A stretch of DNA of 39,044 bases from Acidobacteriota bacterium (GTDB lineage: Bacteria; Acidobacteriota; Aminicenantia; Aminicenantales; Aminicenantaceae), in NCBI GenBank assembly GCA_018894615.1, contig JAHIPL010000254.1:1-39044 (forward strand). Direction: 5' to 3'. Below are positions 23,020 through 34,516 of this stretch, in pieces (the stretch's first letter is position 1; each line of letters starts with the position of its first letter). Under the pieces are notes generated by a model that saw nothing but the letters and a program-made list of their open reading frames with translations, was not told the origin of the DNA and did not search any database. The translations under genes were made by a program, and so were the position numbers.

Positions 23020-24486
23020 CTATTCGAGGTGATAGTTGGGGGATTCCTTGGTGATGATCACGTCATGCACGTGGCTTTCGCGGCTGCCGGCGATTGTGAT
23101 CTGAATAAAATGTCCTTTCTCCTTGAGGTCAGCCACCGTTGCGCATCCGGCGTAGCCCATCCCTGACTTCAGTCCGCCGACCAGCATCTGGATGATCTGG
23201 GCTGCGATGCCCTTGTACGGCACACGCCCTTCGATCCCTTCCGGGACCAGCTTGCTGTCCGAGGTGATCCTGTCCTGGAAATAGCGGTCCCGACTCTGGC
23301 CCTCCCGCATGGCCTCCATGGAGCCCATGCCCCGGTAGGTCTTGTACGACCGTCCCTGGTACATGATGACTTCTCCGGGAGACTCCGCCGTCCCGGCCAG
23401 AAGGTTGCCGAGCATGACGGAGTCGGCGCCGGCGATGAGGGCCTTGGTGATATCCCCTGAATATTTTATCCCTCCATCCGCGATGAGAGGGATATTTTCT
23501 TTGCTCGTGCACCGGTGGACATCGGCGATGGCCGTAATCTGGGGGATACCCGCACCGCTGATGATCCGTGTCGTACAAATGGAGCCCGGCCCGACCCCTA
23601 CCTTGACGGCATCCACGCCGAGGGCCGCCATGTCGCAGGCTGCCTCATAGGTGGCGACGTTTCCGCCGATCAGTTCCTGGTCCGGGTATTTTTTCTTGAT
23701 TATTTTTATGATGTCCAGAACGCGGGTGGAATGGCCGTGCGCCGTGTCCACCACGAGGACATCCACTTTTTTGGAGATGAGAGCAGCGGCGCGGTCGAGT
23801 GTGTCGTCTCCCACTCCAAGAGCGGCGCCGACCAGCAGGCGGCCGTATTCGTCCTTGGAAGCGCCGGGGTACTGAATGCGCTTCAGGACATCCTTGTAGG
23901 TGATGAGTCCTTTAAGGTGGTTGTTCTCATCCACCATCAGGATTTTCTCGATCTTGTGCTTGTGAAAGAGCTTCTCCGCTTCTTCGAGAGCCGTGTCGGT
24001 CGGAACGGTGATCGGGTTTATGGTCATGACCTCTGAGATGGGCCGGTTCACCTTCGTTTCGAACCGGATATCCCGGTTGGTCAGGATACCCGCAAGCGTG
24101 TTGTTTTCGTTAACGATGGGCAGGCCGGAGATCCTGTATTTCTGCATTACCGCAATCGCCTCAATAATATGATCGGTCGGCTTCATGGTGATGGGATTGA
24201 CGATCATGCCGCTTTCGTGGCGCTTGACCTTATCCACCTCTTCGGCCTGCTCCTCGATGGGCATATTGCGGTGGATGATGCCGATTCCTCCCTGCTGGGC
24301 CAGGGTGATGGCCATCCGCGATTCGGTGACCGTGTCCATGGCCGAACTGAGGAGCGGAATGTGCAGGCTGATGTTCCGGCTGAGACGCGTGGATACGTCC
24401 GCCTCGGTCGGCAGCACATCCGACCGGGCAGGAATGACCAGAACATCGTCAAATGTTAATCCTGTTTTAATGTTGTCGTCGAGCAT
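23020..24486 (-). CDS. guaB: Inosine-5'-monophosphate dehydrogenase
   Basis: This 488-residue cytosolic enzyme oxidises IMP to XMP with NAD, the committed step of GMP synthesis. The barrel carries the catalytic loop [13 protein letters not shown] (C304), and the flap segment GMGSMEAM is present. Two CBS domains (about residues 95-205) are inserted, as in typical GuaB. AAGGTGGG precedes the ATG, which is 11 bp behind secA, so it is probably transcribed with secA. The rest of the purine pathway is not here, apart from the PurF-like protein. Confidence 0.96.
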   Translation of the reverse strand: MLDDNIKTGLTFDDVLVIPARSDVLPTEADVSTRLSRNISLHIPLLSSAMDTVTESRMAITLAQQGGIGIIHRNMPIEEQAEEVDKVKRHESGMIVNPITMKPTDHIIEAIAVMQKYRISGLPIVNENNTLAGILTNRDIRFETKVNRPISEVMTINPITVPTDTALEEAEKLFHKHKIEKILMVDENNHLKGLITYKDVLKRIQYPGASKDEYGRLLVGAALGVGDDTLDRAAALISKKVDVLVVDTAHGHSTRVLDIIKIIKKKYPDQELIGGNVATYEAACDMAALGVDAVKVGVGPGSICTTRIISGAGIPQITAIADVHRCTSKENIPLIADGGIKYSGDITKALIAGADSVMLGNLLAGTAESPGEVIMYQGRSYKTYRGMGSMEAMREGQSRDRYFQDRITSDSKLVPEGIEGRVPYKGIAAQIIQMLVGGLKSGMGYAGCATVADLKEKGHFIQITIAGSRESHVHDVIITKESPNYHLE

Positions 24487-24497
24487 ACAATCCCACC

Positions 24498-27110
<2,613 letters not shown>

Positions 27111-27117
27111 TTGACTC

Positions 27118-27147
27118 AGTTTAGTGGATAGGGGGTCAAATTGTCAA
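27118..27147 (-). promoter_or_regulatory. secA promoter positioned for a leaderless transcript
   Basis: On the minus strand TTGACA (27147-27142), 18 nt, TAAACT (27123-27118), then 7 nt and ATG (27110). Transcription should start at or next to the A of the start codon. Confidence 0.65.
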
Positions 27148-27178
27148 CGGAGAGGAGGGACGGGAGAAAGGAGGTGGA

Positions 27179-27772
27179 TCAGCGGTGGCGGCGCCAGTCC
27201 GAGGTGGTGTAAATGTTCTTGAGGTCTCCCCAGGCATCGCTGACTTTTCGGGTCATGATGAGCAGGCTGTGATGGTCTCCGAACATGTCCACGACATAAC
27301 CGGGGATGATCTGTTTCTTTCGAAATCCCAGCTTCTGGCAGATTTTTCTGGCGGACCGCTGCTCCTTCATCATTTTACAGACCAGGAGCTCCACCTTGCG
27401 TTCATGGGCGATCTCCGTCAGCTCTTTCATCATGAACATGCCCAGGCCCTGGCGCTGATAATCACGGGACACGATCACCCGCATTTCCGCCTGGTTCTTT
27501 CGCCAGTCTTCCGGGGAGAGATCCAGAGCCCCGTCGGCGATGATGCTCTTGTCGTCGTCTCTGACGGCGACTAGGCGGACTACCTGACCCTCCGTCATCA
27601 GTTCCAGCCTCTTTCGGACGACATCTCTGTTGGTGACGTCGATCCGGAGAAAGCGGCGGTCCTCTTCGGGCAGTGCCTTGTAAAACATCATCAGCTTGTC
27701 CAGGTCCTCAGGTTTGAGATTCCGAAAATGGACGGCCGTGCCGTTATCAAGCGTTAATTTGTGTGTTGTCAC
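27179..27772 (-). CDS. GNAT-family N-acetyltransferase
   Basis: This 197-residue protein has the GNAT fold. DYQRQGLGMFMMKEL (about residues 104-118) is the acetyl-CoA pyrophosphate loop (Q/RxxGxG/A), preceded by a strand with EMRVIVSR and followed by the ARKICQKLGF helix. The N-terminal arm (LKPEDLDKLMMFY, LPEEDRRFLRID) resembles GNAT domains of protein-lysine acetyltransferases, but the substrate is unknown. The start is GTG with AAGGAGG upstream. It has its own promoter. Confidence 0.85.
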   Translation of the reverse strand: MTTHKLTLDNGTAVHFRNLKPEDLDKLMMFYKALPEEDRRFLRIDVTNRDVVRKRLELMTEGQVVRLVAVRDDDKSIIADGALDLSPEDWRKNQAEMRVIVSRDYQRQGLGMFMMKELTEIAHERKVELLVCKMMKEQRSARKICQKLGFRKKQIIPGYVVDMFGDHHSLLIMTRKVSDAWGDLKNIYTTSDWRRHR

Positions 27773-27809
27773 CTTTGCCTCCTTTTCTGATTTTTGCTGT
27801 CTATAAAAT

Positions 27810-27838
27810 ATTATAGCCGGGGGAAAAGGTTATGTAAA
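27810..27838 (-). promoter_or_regulatory. Promoter of the GNAT gene
   Basis: On the minus strand TTTACA (27838-27833), 17 nt and TATAAT (27815-27810) lie 37 bp before the GTG start, just after the stop of the hdr operon. No terminator hairpin is evident between the two. Confidence 0.7.
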
Positions 27839-27844
27839 AAACAT

Positions 27845-28933
27845 TTATAAAGGTTCCAGTTCCTTCTCGCGGAAGGTCAGAATGGGAGGTTCATCCTCCG
27901 TTTTCTGACCGGGTGCGTAGTTGAATATATTCTGCACCTCTTTCCCCGCGTACTGGAACAGTTCAAAAACAGGGAGATTGTTGGGACAGGCGCTGCTGCA
28001 CTGACCGCAGCCGACACAGGAGAAGGCCATGTGGTTGAGCCGGGTCAGATGGAAAAGCAGTGTGTCATAGGGCATCCGGAGGACGCCTTTTCGTTCAGCC
28101 CACCGGATGTAGTCATTCGGTTCGTGATGAAAAATATTGGTGAGAAAAATGCACTCGTTGCAGAAGCAGATGGGACACTCCGCCCGGCAGTTGTAGCACC
28201 GCTTGCAGCGGGCGAACTGGTTGAGAAGAGAGGTGACCGAACCGAACCTCCCTTTCATGTCGGAGAGGAGTTTGTCCAGCAGTTCGGTTTTTTCCTTTCG
28301 GATGACGTCCACTTTTTTGACCATTTCCCCGGGAGGAGCCTCCTTTTTAAGATCCAATCTGTCCGCGATCTCTTCAGAGCAGTCGACAAACAGCTCTTTG
28401 GCCGGGTCGGTCCCGATGAAGCCCAGATTCATGTCCGCATCCTCCGGCCGGGGGTAGGGGCAGACCCGGCAGGCCGTGCGGATGTGATCCTGCTTCCCTT
28501 CGATGAGGCCGGAGATGTACTGTTCCGCCGTGAAGTTTTTCTGCCCGACCAGCCCCGCAAAATCAGAAGGTTCCATGGTTCCCAGGCAGTCCACACCGAT
28601 AATGAAAAGGTTGTTGAGGTCGACCTGATTGAACTTGGACAACTCATAGAGGGCCCGGATCTCGCAGGCACGCAGAACGGCCCCGATCCTGGTGCTGTTC
28701 ACCCCGGAAGTGAGCTCACTCAGAATCGTTCCCCCGTTGTTCATCAGAACGGGAAGGAAGGGTTGGGCGTGGGTGATTTTCTGAGGATCCTTGACGAGGG
28801 TGTGGGCATAGGTTCCGTTTTCGAACAAGCCCTGGGGAAGAAGAAGAGCGTCCACAATGCCTCGCTCAAGTATGCTTCGAAAAAAATTGTTCAGTGTTTC
28901 AACCTGTTTGCCGTCCTTGACCGGAATCATCAT
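27845..28933 (-). CDS. FrhB/FdhB-like iron-sulfur flavoprotein subunit
   Basis: This 362-residue protein is related to the beta subunit of F420-reducing hydrogenase and formate dehydrogenases. Its middle contains a Cys cluster (CRVCPYPRP), then seven Cys in 19 residues (CKRCYNCRAECPICFCNEC), and a C-terminal ferredoxin motif CVGCGQCSSACP. The N-terminal part has the FrhB-type nucleotide/flavin fold. F420, formate or an NAD-like carrier could be its partner. It is the last gene of the hdr operon and follows mvhD by 10 bp. The start ATG at 28933 is fixed by GAGGAGG 5 nt upstream. Confidence 0.8.
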   Translation of the reverse strand: MMIPVKDGKQVETLNNFFRSILERGIVDALLLPQGLFENGTYAHTLVKDPQKITHAQPFLPVLMNNGGTILSELTSGVNSTRIGAVLRACEIRALYELSKFNQVDLNNLFIIGVDCLGTMEPSDFAGLVGQKNFTAEQYISGLIEGKQDHIRTACRVCPYPRPEDADMNLGFIGTDPAKELFVDCSEEIADRLDLKKEAPPGEMVKKVDVIRKEKTELLDKLLSDMKGRFGSVTSLLNQFARCKRCYNCRAECPICFCNECIFLTNIFHHEPNDYIRWAERKGVLRMPYDTLLFHLTRLNHMAFSCVGCGQCSSACPNNLPVFELFQYAGKEVQNIFNYAPGQKTEDEPPILTFREKELEPL

Positions 28934-28943
28934 CACTGCCTCC

Positions 28944-29363
28944 TCAGATTTCCCACATGGATTTGAAGGGACTGGGTCCCATTTCCCTGAGCCTGCCCAC
29001 CATGTCCGTGACGGTGTCGGCAAACTTTTTGCCCTCACTGGCGCTGATCCAGCGCAGCCAGATCCTTTCCTCCGGAACGCCGATGCTTGTGAGGATGGAT
29101 TTGAGAATGGTCACCCGGCGGCGGGCCTTGTAGTTGCCGTTCTGATAGTGGCAGTCTCCCGGATGGCAGCCGCCGATCAGAACGCCGTCAGCCCCGTTCA
29201 GAATGGACTTCATGATGTAGATGGGGTCCACGGCGCTGCTGCACATGAGGCGGATGAGTCTTATGTTGGGAGGATACTGGATTCGCGAGGTGCCGGCCAG
29301 ATCAGCGGCGGCATAGGTGCACCAGTTGCAGACAAAGGCGATGATTTTCGGTTCAAATTCCAT
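28944..29363 (-). CDS. mvhD: MvhD-type [2Fe-2S] subunit
   Basis: This ~139-residue protein matches the delta subunit of methyl-viologen-reducing hydrogenase: IIAFVCNWCTYAAAD, RLMCSSAVDP and GCHPGDCHYQNGN give five or more conserved Cys. MvhD docks on HdrA and passes electrons between the input module and the HdrA flavin. No hydrogenase large or small subunit is nearby, so the input must be another module (NuoF or FrhB-like). Start: ATG 29363 has GGAG 7 nt upstream; an in-frame ATG at 29378 overlaps the preceding stop (ATGA) and would add five residues. Confidence 0.9.
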   Translation of the reverse strand: MEFEPKIIAFVCNWCTYAAADLAGTSRIQYPPNIRLIRLMCSSAVDPIYIMKSILNGADGVLIGGCHPGDCHYQNGNYKARRRVTILKSILTSIGVPEERIWLRWISASEGKKFADTVTDMVGRLREMGPSPFKSMWEI

Positions 29364-29374
29364 GGGCTTCTCCT

Positions 29375-32300
29375 TCATTCCGTCAACGCTGAGTCGATTT
29401 GTGCCATTATTTTTCTTTTTTCGAACCCTTTTTGTTCACTCACCCCGCTGTGGCAGGCAACAGAGCAGGCGCCGCAGGCCTGGCACAGCACCTCGATCAC
29501 ATCGGCTGTCTCCGTCTCCGGATTGATCTTTCGGGCGTCATAGGGGCAGGCCGCGATACAGTTTCCGCAGCCGGAGCACCATTTGGCATTCACGACCGGA
29601 ATTTCCGCCTTGGCCAGGATCCGGTCCTTGGAGAGTATGGTGACGGCCCGAATCGCGGCGCCCTTTGCCTGCGCCACGGCTTCTTCCATGGTGCGGGGGG
29701 AGTGAGCCAGGCCGGCGAGGAAAACACCTTCGGCTGTAAAATCAAGCGGTCTGATCTTGGCGTGGGCCTCCATAAAAAATCCGTCTTCGGTCAGCGGCAG
29801 TTTCAACAGCTGGCTCAGGTGTTCATTGTCCCCGTAGATGCCGGTGCTGAGCACGACACAATCGGGCGCAAACCTGACATTTTTGCCGAGGACCAGATCT
29901 CTGACCTCGACCTGCAGCCGTCCGCCCGTTTCCGTGACCACGGGTTTATTTTCAGGTTCATATCGGACAAAAAGGACACCACTTTTCCTGGCTTTGAGAT
30001 AATATTCTTCCTTTGTTCCATAAGTCCTGATGTCGCGGTAGAGAACAGTGACATTGGCTTCCGGGTTCAGCTCCTTGATTTTGAGGGCGTTTTTAACGGC
30101 CTGGGAACAGCAGATGCGGCTGCAGTAGGAATGTTCCTCATCCCGTGATCCGACACATTGGATCATGACCACATCCCTGAGTCCGGCCCCGCCGTCCCGG
30201 CTGAGGGATTCCTCCAGTTCGGTTTGGGTCATCACCATATTATTTTGACCGTAGAGGTATTCCCGGGGCTGGTACTCCTTCGCGCCTGTAGCCAGGATGA
30301 TGATCCCGTGCCGGATTTCGATGTCATTCTCCTCATCCGATTTCTTGAGGAGAGATTTGTAATTACCCAGATAGCCGGACACCTCTTTCACATCGGTGCC
30401 TGAATAAACGGTGATGCGTTCGTTTTCTTCCACGCCCTTGACCAGAGAGTTCAGGTATTCTCCGGGATCTTTCCCATCGATGGCAAATCGGATGTGAGCC
30501 AGGTGCCCTCCCAGATTTTCCGTTTTTTCAACCAGGTGGACATTAAAACCCTGTTCGGCAAGAGACAGCGCCGAGGTCATACCCGCCAGCCCTGCGCCCA
30601 GAACCAGGCCGTCCTTGTTGATGTCGAAGCTGTTGATCCGGATGGGTTGGAGAAGCGATGCCTTTGACACGGCCATGGTGACGACGTGCTTAGCCTTTTT
30701 GGTGGCTTCCTGAGGCTGGTTCATGTGCACCCAGGAGACGTGTTCACGAATGCTGGCCATCTCGAAGAGGTAGGGATTGAGGCCCGCCTCACGGATGGTA
30801 TCCCGAAAAAGCGATGCGTGTGTGGTCGGCGTACAGGAGGCCACGACCACCCGGGTCAGATTGTGGGTTTGAATATCACTTTTGATCTTTTCCAGGGCGT
30901 CCTGTGAGCAGGTGTACAGGCTCTCATCCGCAAAAACCACATGGGGGAGATCCCTGACATATTCCACGACGGCGGGCACGTCGACCACACCGCCGATGTT
31001 TCGTCCGCAGCGGCAGACGAACACGCCGACCCGTGGTTCTTCCACCATGAACGGATTCTCGTCCGGATAAGTTTTTTCAGTGGTCAGGGTTCCCCGTTTC
31101 GAAGCCAAGAGTTCGGAAGCCTGTGCCGCTGCCGCACTGGCTTCGATCACGGTTTCCGGAATGTCCTTCGGATCGCCGAAGGCTCCGCTGACAAAAATGC
31201 CGGGTGCGGTGGTTTCAGTGGGCGAAAAGCTCACTTTCCGGCAGAAGCCGTGCGCATTAAGTTCTACGCCGAACATTTTGGCCATGCTTTTGGCCTGAGG
31301 CGAAGGGGTTATTCCGACCGCCAGGACAACCAGGTCGAATTCTTCTTCGAGAAACCGGCCTGCTTCGTTCCTGTACCGGATGAGGAGGTTTTTTGTTCGC
31401 TGCCGCTCCATCACTCTCGAGGCCAGACAGCGCTCGTAGCGGATCCCGTGCCTGTCCCGGGCCCCTTCGAAATAGCGCTCGAATCCCTTGCCGAACGCCC
31501 GCATGTCCATGTAAAAAATGGTGGGTTCGATATCGGACTGATGCTCCTTAGCGATGAGGGCCTCCTTGGTCGAGTACATGCAGCAGACCGAAGAGCAGTA
31601 CAGGTTGCCGCAAGTCTGATCCCGGGAGCCCACGCAGGAGATGAAGGCGATTTTTTTCGGTTGTTTCCCGTCGGACGGACGGATGATTTCTCCCTGCGAC
31701 GGCCCGGAGGCGCTCAGAATCCGCTCGAACTGGCGGCTGGTCACCACGTTGTCATAGATGCCGAATCCGTATTCGCTGCGGATGGCGGCGTCGAACACCT
31801 CGAATCCGGGGCAAAGAATGACGGCGCCCACGTCCAGTTCCCTCATCTCCGCCTTCTGATTGAAGGAAATGGCCTCGGCCTGACACACCGTCTCGCAGAT
31901 GCCGCAGGCGTCGCTGGTGAGGTGCAGGCAGCGCTCTTTGTCGATGGTCGGCACATTGGGGACCGCCTGGGGATAAAGAATGTTCACCACCGGTCTTTTC
32001 CCCAGTCCGGCCTCAAAATCGGAAAGAATGGGAACCAGCGGTTTCTGACAGATGTCTTTCGGAAAGATGGCATTGGTGGGACAGATGAATTCACAGGCGC
32101 CGCATCCGATGCAGACCGGCGATGTTCTGTCGAAGGCCGGGCTGACCGTCCGTTTGTCTCCCCGGAAAGCGAAGCTCAACACGTTCTGCCCCATCCGTTC
32201 CCTGCACATGCGCACGCAGAGCCCGCAGAGGATGCAGTCATCGTGTTCGTTCCGCCGGATCCTGGATTCGGACACCTCGAGCTGTTTGGCGAGATCTTTG

Positions 32301-32644
32301 AGGGTCTGTGATTCCGGATTCCGGGCCAGGAGGAGCTCCATCATCATCCGTCGCGTTTTGCGTACGGCCGGTGTATCCGTCTCGATAACCAGGCCCTCCC
32401 TGGCTTTGTAATGACAGGCGGCGACCAGGCCCGGCTTGCCCCCTTCGATGATTTCGACGAGGCAGATCCGGCAGGCCCCGTAAGGGGAGAGGGCGGAGTT
32501 GTGGCAGAGTGTTGGGATATCGATCTCGGCTCCCTTGGCCGCGTTCAGGATGGTTTCGCCGGGAGGAACCTGCAGTTTTTTCCTGTTGATGGTGATAGGA
32601 ATGGATTGTGTCTTTATTCCGTTCTGTTCGTTTTCGCTGCTCAA
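29375..32644 (-). CDS. NuoG-like domain fused to an HdrA C-part and a second HdrA
   Basis: This 1089-residue cytosolic protein has three parts. Residues ~15-190 are NuoG/HydA-like: a [2Fe-2S] ferredoxin (C47, C58, C61, C77), then [4Fe-4S] motifs CILCGLCVRMC and CIGCGACEFIC. Residues ~215-515 match the part of HdrA that follows its first ferredoxin cluster (PQAVPNVPTID, CGICETVC, AVILCPGFEVFDA, CVGSRD, GIFVSGAFGDPKDIPE), with no FAD-binding front. Residues ~535-1089 are a second HdrA with its own VCRCG start, FAD loop GAGLAGM (683-689) and two C-terminal clusters (CSGCGNCIAACP, CQACGACSVAC). The missing HdrA front is on the NuoE fusion two genes upstream. Start is TTG with GGGAG 7 nt before. 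Confidence 0.88.
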   Translation of the reverse strand: MSSENEQNGIKTQSIPITINRKKLQVPPGETILNAAKGAEIDIPTLCHNSALSPYGACRICLVEIIEGGKPGLVAACHYKAREGLVIETDTPAVRKTRRMMMELLLARNPESQTLKDLAKQLEVSESRIRRNEHDDCILCGLCVRMCRERMGQNVLSFAFRGDKRTVSPAFDRTSPVCIGCGACEFICPTNAIFPKDICQKPLVPILSDFEAGLGKRPVVNILYPQAVPNVPTIDKERCLHLTSDACGICETVCQAEAISFNQKAEMRELDVGAVILCPGFEVFDAAIRSEYGFGIYDNVVTSRQFERILSASGPSQGEIIRPSDGKQPKKIAFISCVGSRDQTCGNLYCSSVCCMYSTKEALIAKEHQSDIEPTIFYMDMRAFGKGFERYFEGARDRHGIRYERCLASRVMERQRTKNLLIRYRNEAGRFLEEEFDLVVLAVGITPSPQAKSMAKMFGVELNAHGFCRKVSFSPTETTAPGIFVSGAFGDPKDIPETVIEASAAAAQASELLASKRGTLTTEKTYPDENPFMVEEPRVGVFVCRCGRNIGGVVDVPAVVEYVRDLPHVVFADESLYTCSQDALEKIKSDIQTHNLTRVVVASCTPTTHASLFRDTIREAGLNPYLFEMASIREHVSWVHMNQPQEATKKAKHVVTMAVSKASLLQPIRINSFDINKDGLVLGAGLAGMTSALSLAEQGFNVHLVEKTENLGGHLAHIRFAIDGKDPGEYLNSLVKGVEENERITVYSGTDVKEVSGYLGNYKSLLKKSDEENDIEIRHGIIILATGAKEYQPREYLYGQNNMVMTQTELEESLSRDGGAGLRDVVMIQCVGSRDEEHSYCSRICCSQAVKNALKIKELNPEANVTVLYRDIRTYGTKEEYYLKARKSGVLFVRYEPENKPVVTETGGRLQVEVRDLVLGKNVRFAPDCVVLSTGIYGDNEHLSQLLKLPLTEDGFFMEAHAKIRPLDFTAEGVFLAGLAHSPRTMEEAVAQAKGAAIRAVTILSKDRILAKAEIPVVNAKWCSGCGNCIAACPYDARKINPETETADVIEVLCQACGACSVACHSGVSEQKGFEKRKIMAQIDSALTE

Positions 32645-32656
32645 TGCCTGTCTCCC

Positions 32657-34516
32657 TTATTCGACAATCACCGCGTCAAATTTGCACACTTCCCTGCAGG
32701 CGCCGCACTTGATACACAGCTCCGCGTTGAGAGTGTGAGGCTGTTTTTTCTCTCCGCTGATGGCCTTCACCGAACAGCTGCGGACGCAGACCATGCAGCC
32801 CGTGCATGCGTTTGGATCGATGCGGTAGGTGATCAGTTCCTTGCAGACGCCGCCGGGGCACCTGCGGTCGTTGATGTGAGCTTCGTATTCGTTCCTGAAA
32901 TAGCGGAGGGTGCTGAGCACCGGCTGTGGCGCCGTCGTTCCCAGCCCGCAGAGAGAGGCCGCCTTGACCGCTTCTGCGATCTCTCCCAGAAGATCGAGGT
33001 CCGCAGGCTCGCCCCGCCCGGCGCAGATTTTTATGAGGATGTCGTGCATGGCGATGATCCCTTCACGGCAGGAGGTGCATTTGCCGCATGACTCTCCTCT
33101 CAGAAATTCAAGGAAGTAGCGGGCCACGTCAACCATACACGTGTTCTCGTCCATGACGATCATTCCGCCCGATCCCATCATGGAACCGGCTTCGAGAAGG
33201 CTTTCGTAATCGATCGGCAGGTCCAGAAGATCCTTCGGGATGCATCCTCCGGAAGGACCGCCCGTCTGAACAGCTTTGAATTCCCTGCCGTCCGGAATGC
33301 CGCCGCCGATGTCGTAGATGATTTCCCTCAGGGACATGCCCATGGGAACCTCGACCAGCCCGGTGTTGTTGATTTTACCCACCAGGGAAAAGATCTTGGT
33401 GCCCTTGCTCCCATCGGTCCCGATGGCGGCATAGGCTTCGGCGCCGTTGCGGACGATCCAGGGGACATTGGCCCAGGTTTCCACATTGTTGATGTTGGTC
33501 GGCTTTTGATACAGGCCTGATTCCACGGGATAGGGGGGTCGGACTTCAGGTTCGGGAGGGCGCCCTTCGATGGCGGCGATGAGGGCCGTTTCCTCACCCG
33601 ACACAAATGCGCCGGCTCCCTTGCTGATCTCGAGATCGAAGGAAAAATCAGATCCCAGGATATTGTCTCCCAGAAAGCCCCGTTCTTGGGCCTGTTCGAT
33701 GGCGATGGATGCATTGAGGACGGCCAGCGGGTACTCTGTGCGGACATAGATGTATCCCTTAGAAGCTCCTGTGGCGTAGGCGCCGATGAGCATCCCTTCG
33801 ATCACAAGATGGGGATTTCCCTCCAAGAGGCTCCGGTCCATGTAGGCTCCGGGATCTCCCTCGTCGCAGTTGCAGATCAGGTATTTGACATCCCCGGCCG
33901 AGGCCCGGCAGAATTCCCACTTGATGCCGGTCGGAAATCCGGCGCCTCCGCGGCCCCTCAGATTGGCCTTTTTGATCAGCGAGATGACGTCTTCGGGTTT
34001 GGATCCGCTGAGGATTCGGGCAAGCGCTTCATAGCCGTCGTTGGCGATGTAGTCTTCGATCCGGGTGGGATCGATCAGGCCGTTCATGCCGAAGATGAGA
34101 CGTTTCTGTTTCTGATAAAAAGGAACCTCTTTTTCAAGTATGATTTTTTCCCCACTCGTCGGATGCTTGTAGAGAAGGCGGTCGAGGACCCTGCTCCCGA
34201 TCACCGTCTCTTCGACGATTTCCTTCACTTCACCTGGTTTGACCTTCTGATACAAAACGCCCGACGGCTGGATCACGACGAGGGGGCCGCGCTCACAGAA
34301 TCCGTGGCAGCCGGTGACGCGGACCTGGATCTCCTTGTCCAGTCCTCTGGATTTTATTTCATCCTGAAGAGCTCCGGACACCTTGAGGCAGCCGTAGGCG
34401 CGGCAGCCCGTTCCGCCGCAGACCGTAACCCACTGTTTGACGGAATCCTGTCTGTCTCGGTGTTTTTCCCGGAGGGTTTTGAGCTGAGACGAGCTGCGAA
34501 TCTTTTTGTCACTCAT
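32657..34516 (-). CDS. NuoF-type NADH-binding subunit (HndC-like)
   Basis: This 619-residue protein binds NADH and FMN and should carry electrons to or from NAD. It starts with a thioredoxin-like [2Fe-2S] domain (CGGTGCRAYGC, then TGCHGFC). The FMN/NADH segment is RGRGGAGFPTGIKWEF with NCDEGDPGAYMDR, and the N3-type [4Fe-4S] cluster is SCGKCTSCREG. Two C-terminal ferredoxin motifs (CTGCMVCVRSC, CIKCGACREVC) complete it. This architecture is that of HndC/HydB in bifurcating hydrogenases. Its ATG lies 8 bp inside the NuoE fusion gene. Confidence 0.92.
   Translation of the reverse strand: MSDKKIRSSSQLKTLREKHRDRQDSVKQWVTVCGGTGCRAYGCLKVSGALQDEIKSRGLDKEIQVRVTGCHGFCERGPLVVIQPSGVLYQKVKPGEVKEIVEETVIGSRVLDRLLYKHPTSGEKIILEKEVPFYQKQKRLIFGMNGLIDPTRIEDYIANDGYEALARILSGSKPEDVISLIKKANLRGRGGAGFPTGIKWEFCRASAGDVKYLICNCDEGDPGAYMDRSLLEGNPHLVIEGMLIGAYATGASKGYIYVRTEYPLAVLNASIAIEQAQERGFLGDNILGSDFSFDLEISKGAGAFVSGEETALIAAIEGRPPEPEVRPPYPVESGLYQKPTNINNVETWANVPWIVRNGAEAYAAIGTDGSKGTKIFSLVGKINNTGLVEVPMGMSLREIIYDIGGGIPDGREFKAVQTGGPSGGCIPKDLLDLPIDYESLLEAGSMMGSGGMIVMDENTCMVDVARYFLEFLRGESCGKCTSCREGIIAMHDILIKICAGRGEPADLDLLGEIAEAVKAASLCGLGTTAPQPVLSTLRYFRNEYEAHINDRRCPGGVCKELITYRIDPNACTGCMVCVRSCSVKAISGEKKQPHTLNAELCIKCGACREVCKFDAVIVE

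Noticed and set aside
28934-29038. N-terminal extension of the FrhB-like frame
   Set aside because: It overlaps the mvhD 3' end and has no ribosome site; GAGGAGG marks the ATG at 28933.
30941-32311. 456-codon plus-strand frame opposite the NuoG-HdrA gene
   Set aside because: Antisense shadow: R/H/A/G/F-rich with no motif, while the minus strand has intact Fe-S motifs throughout.
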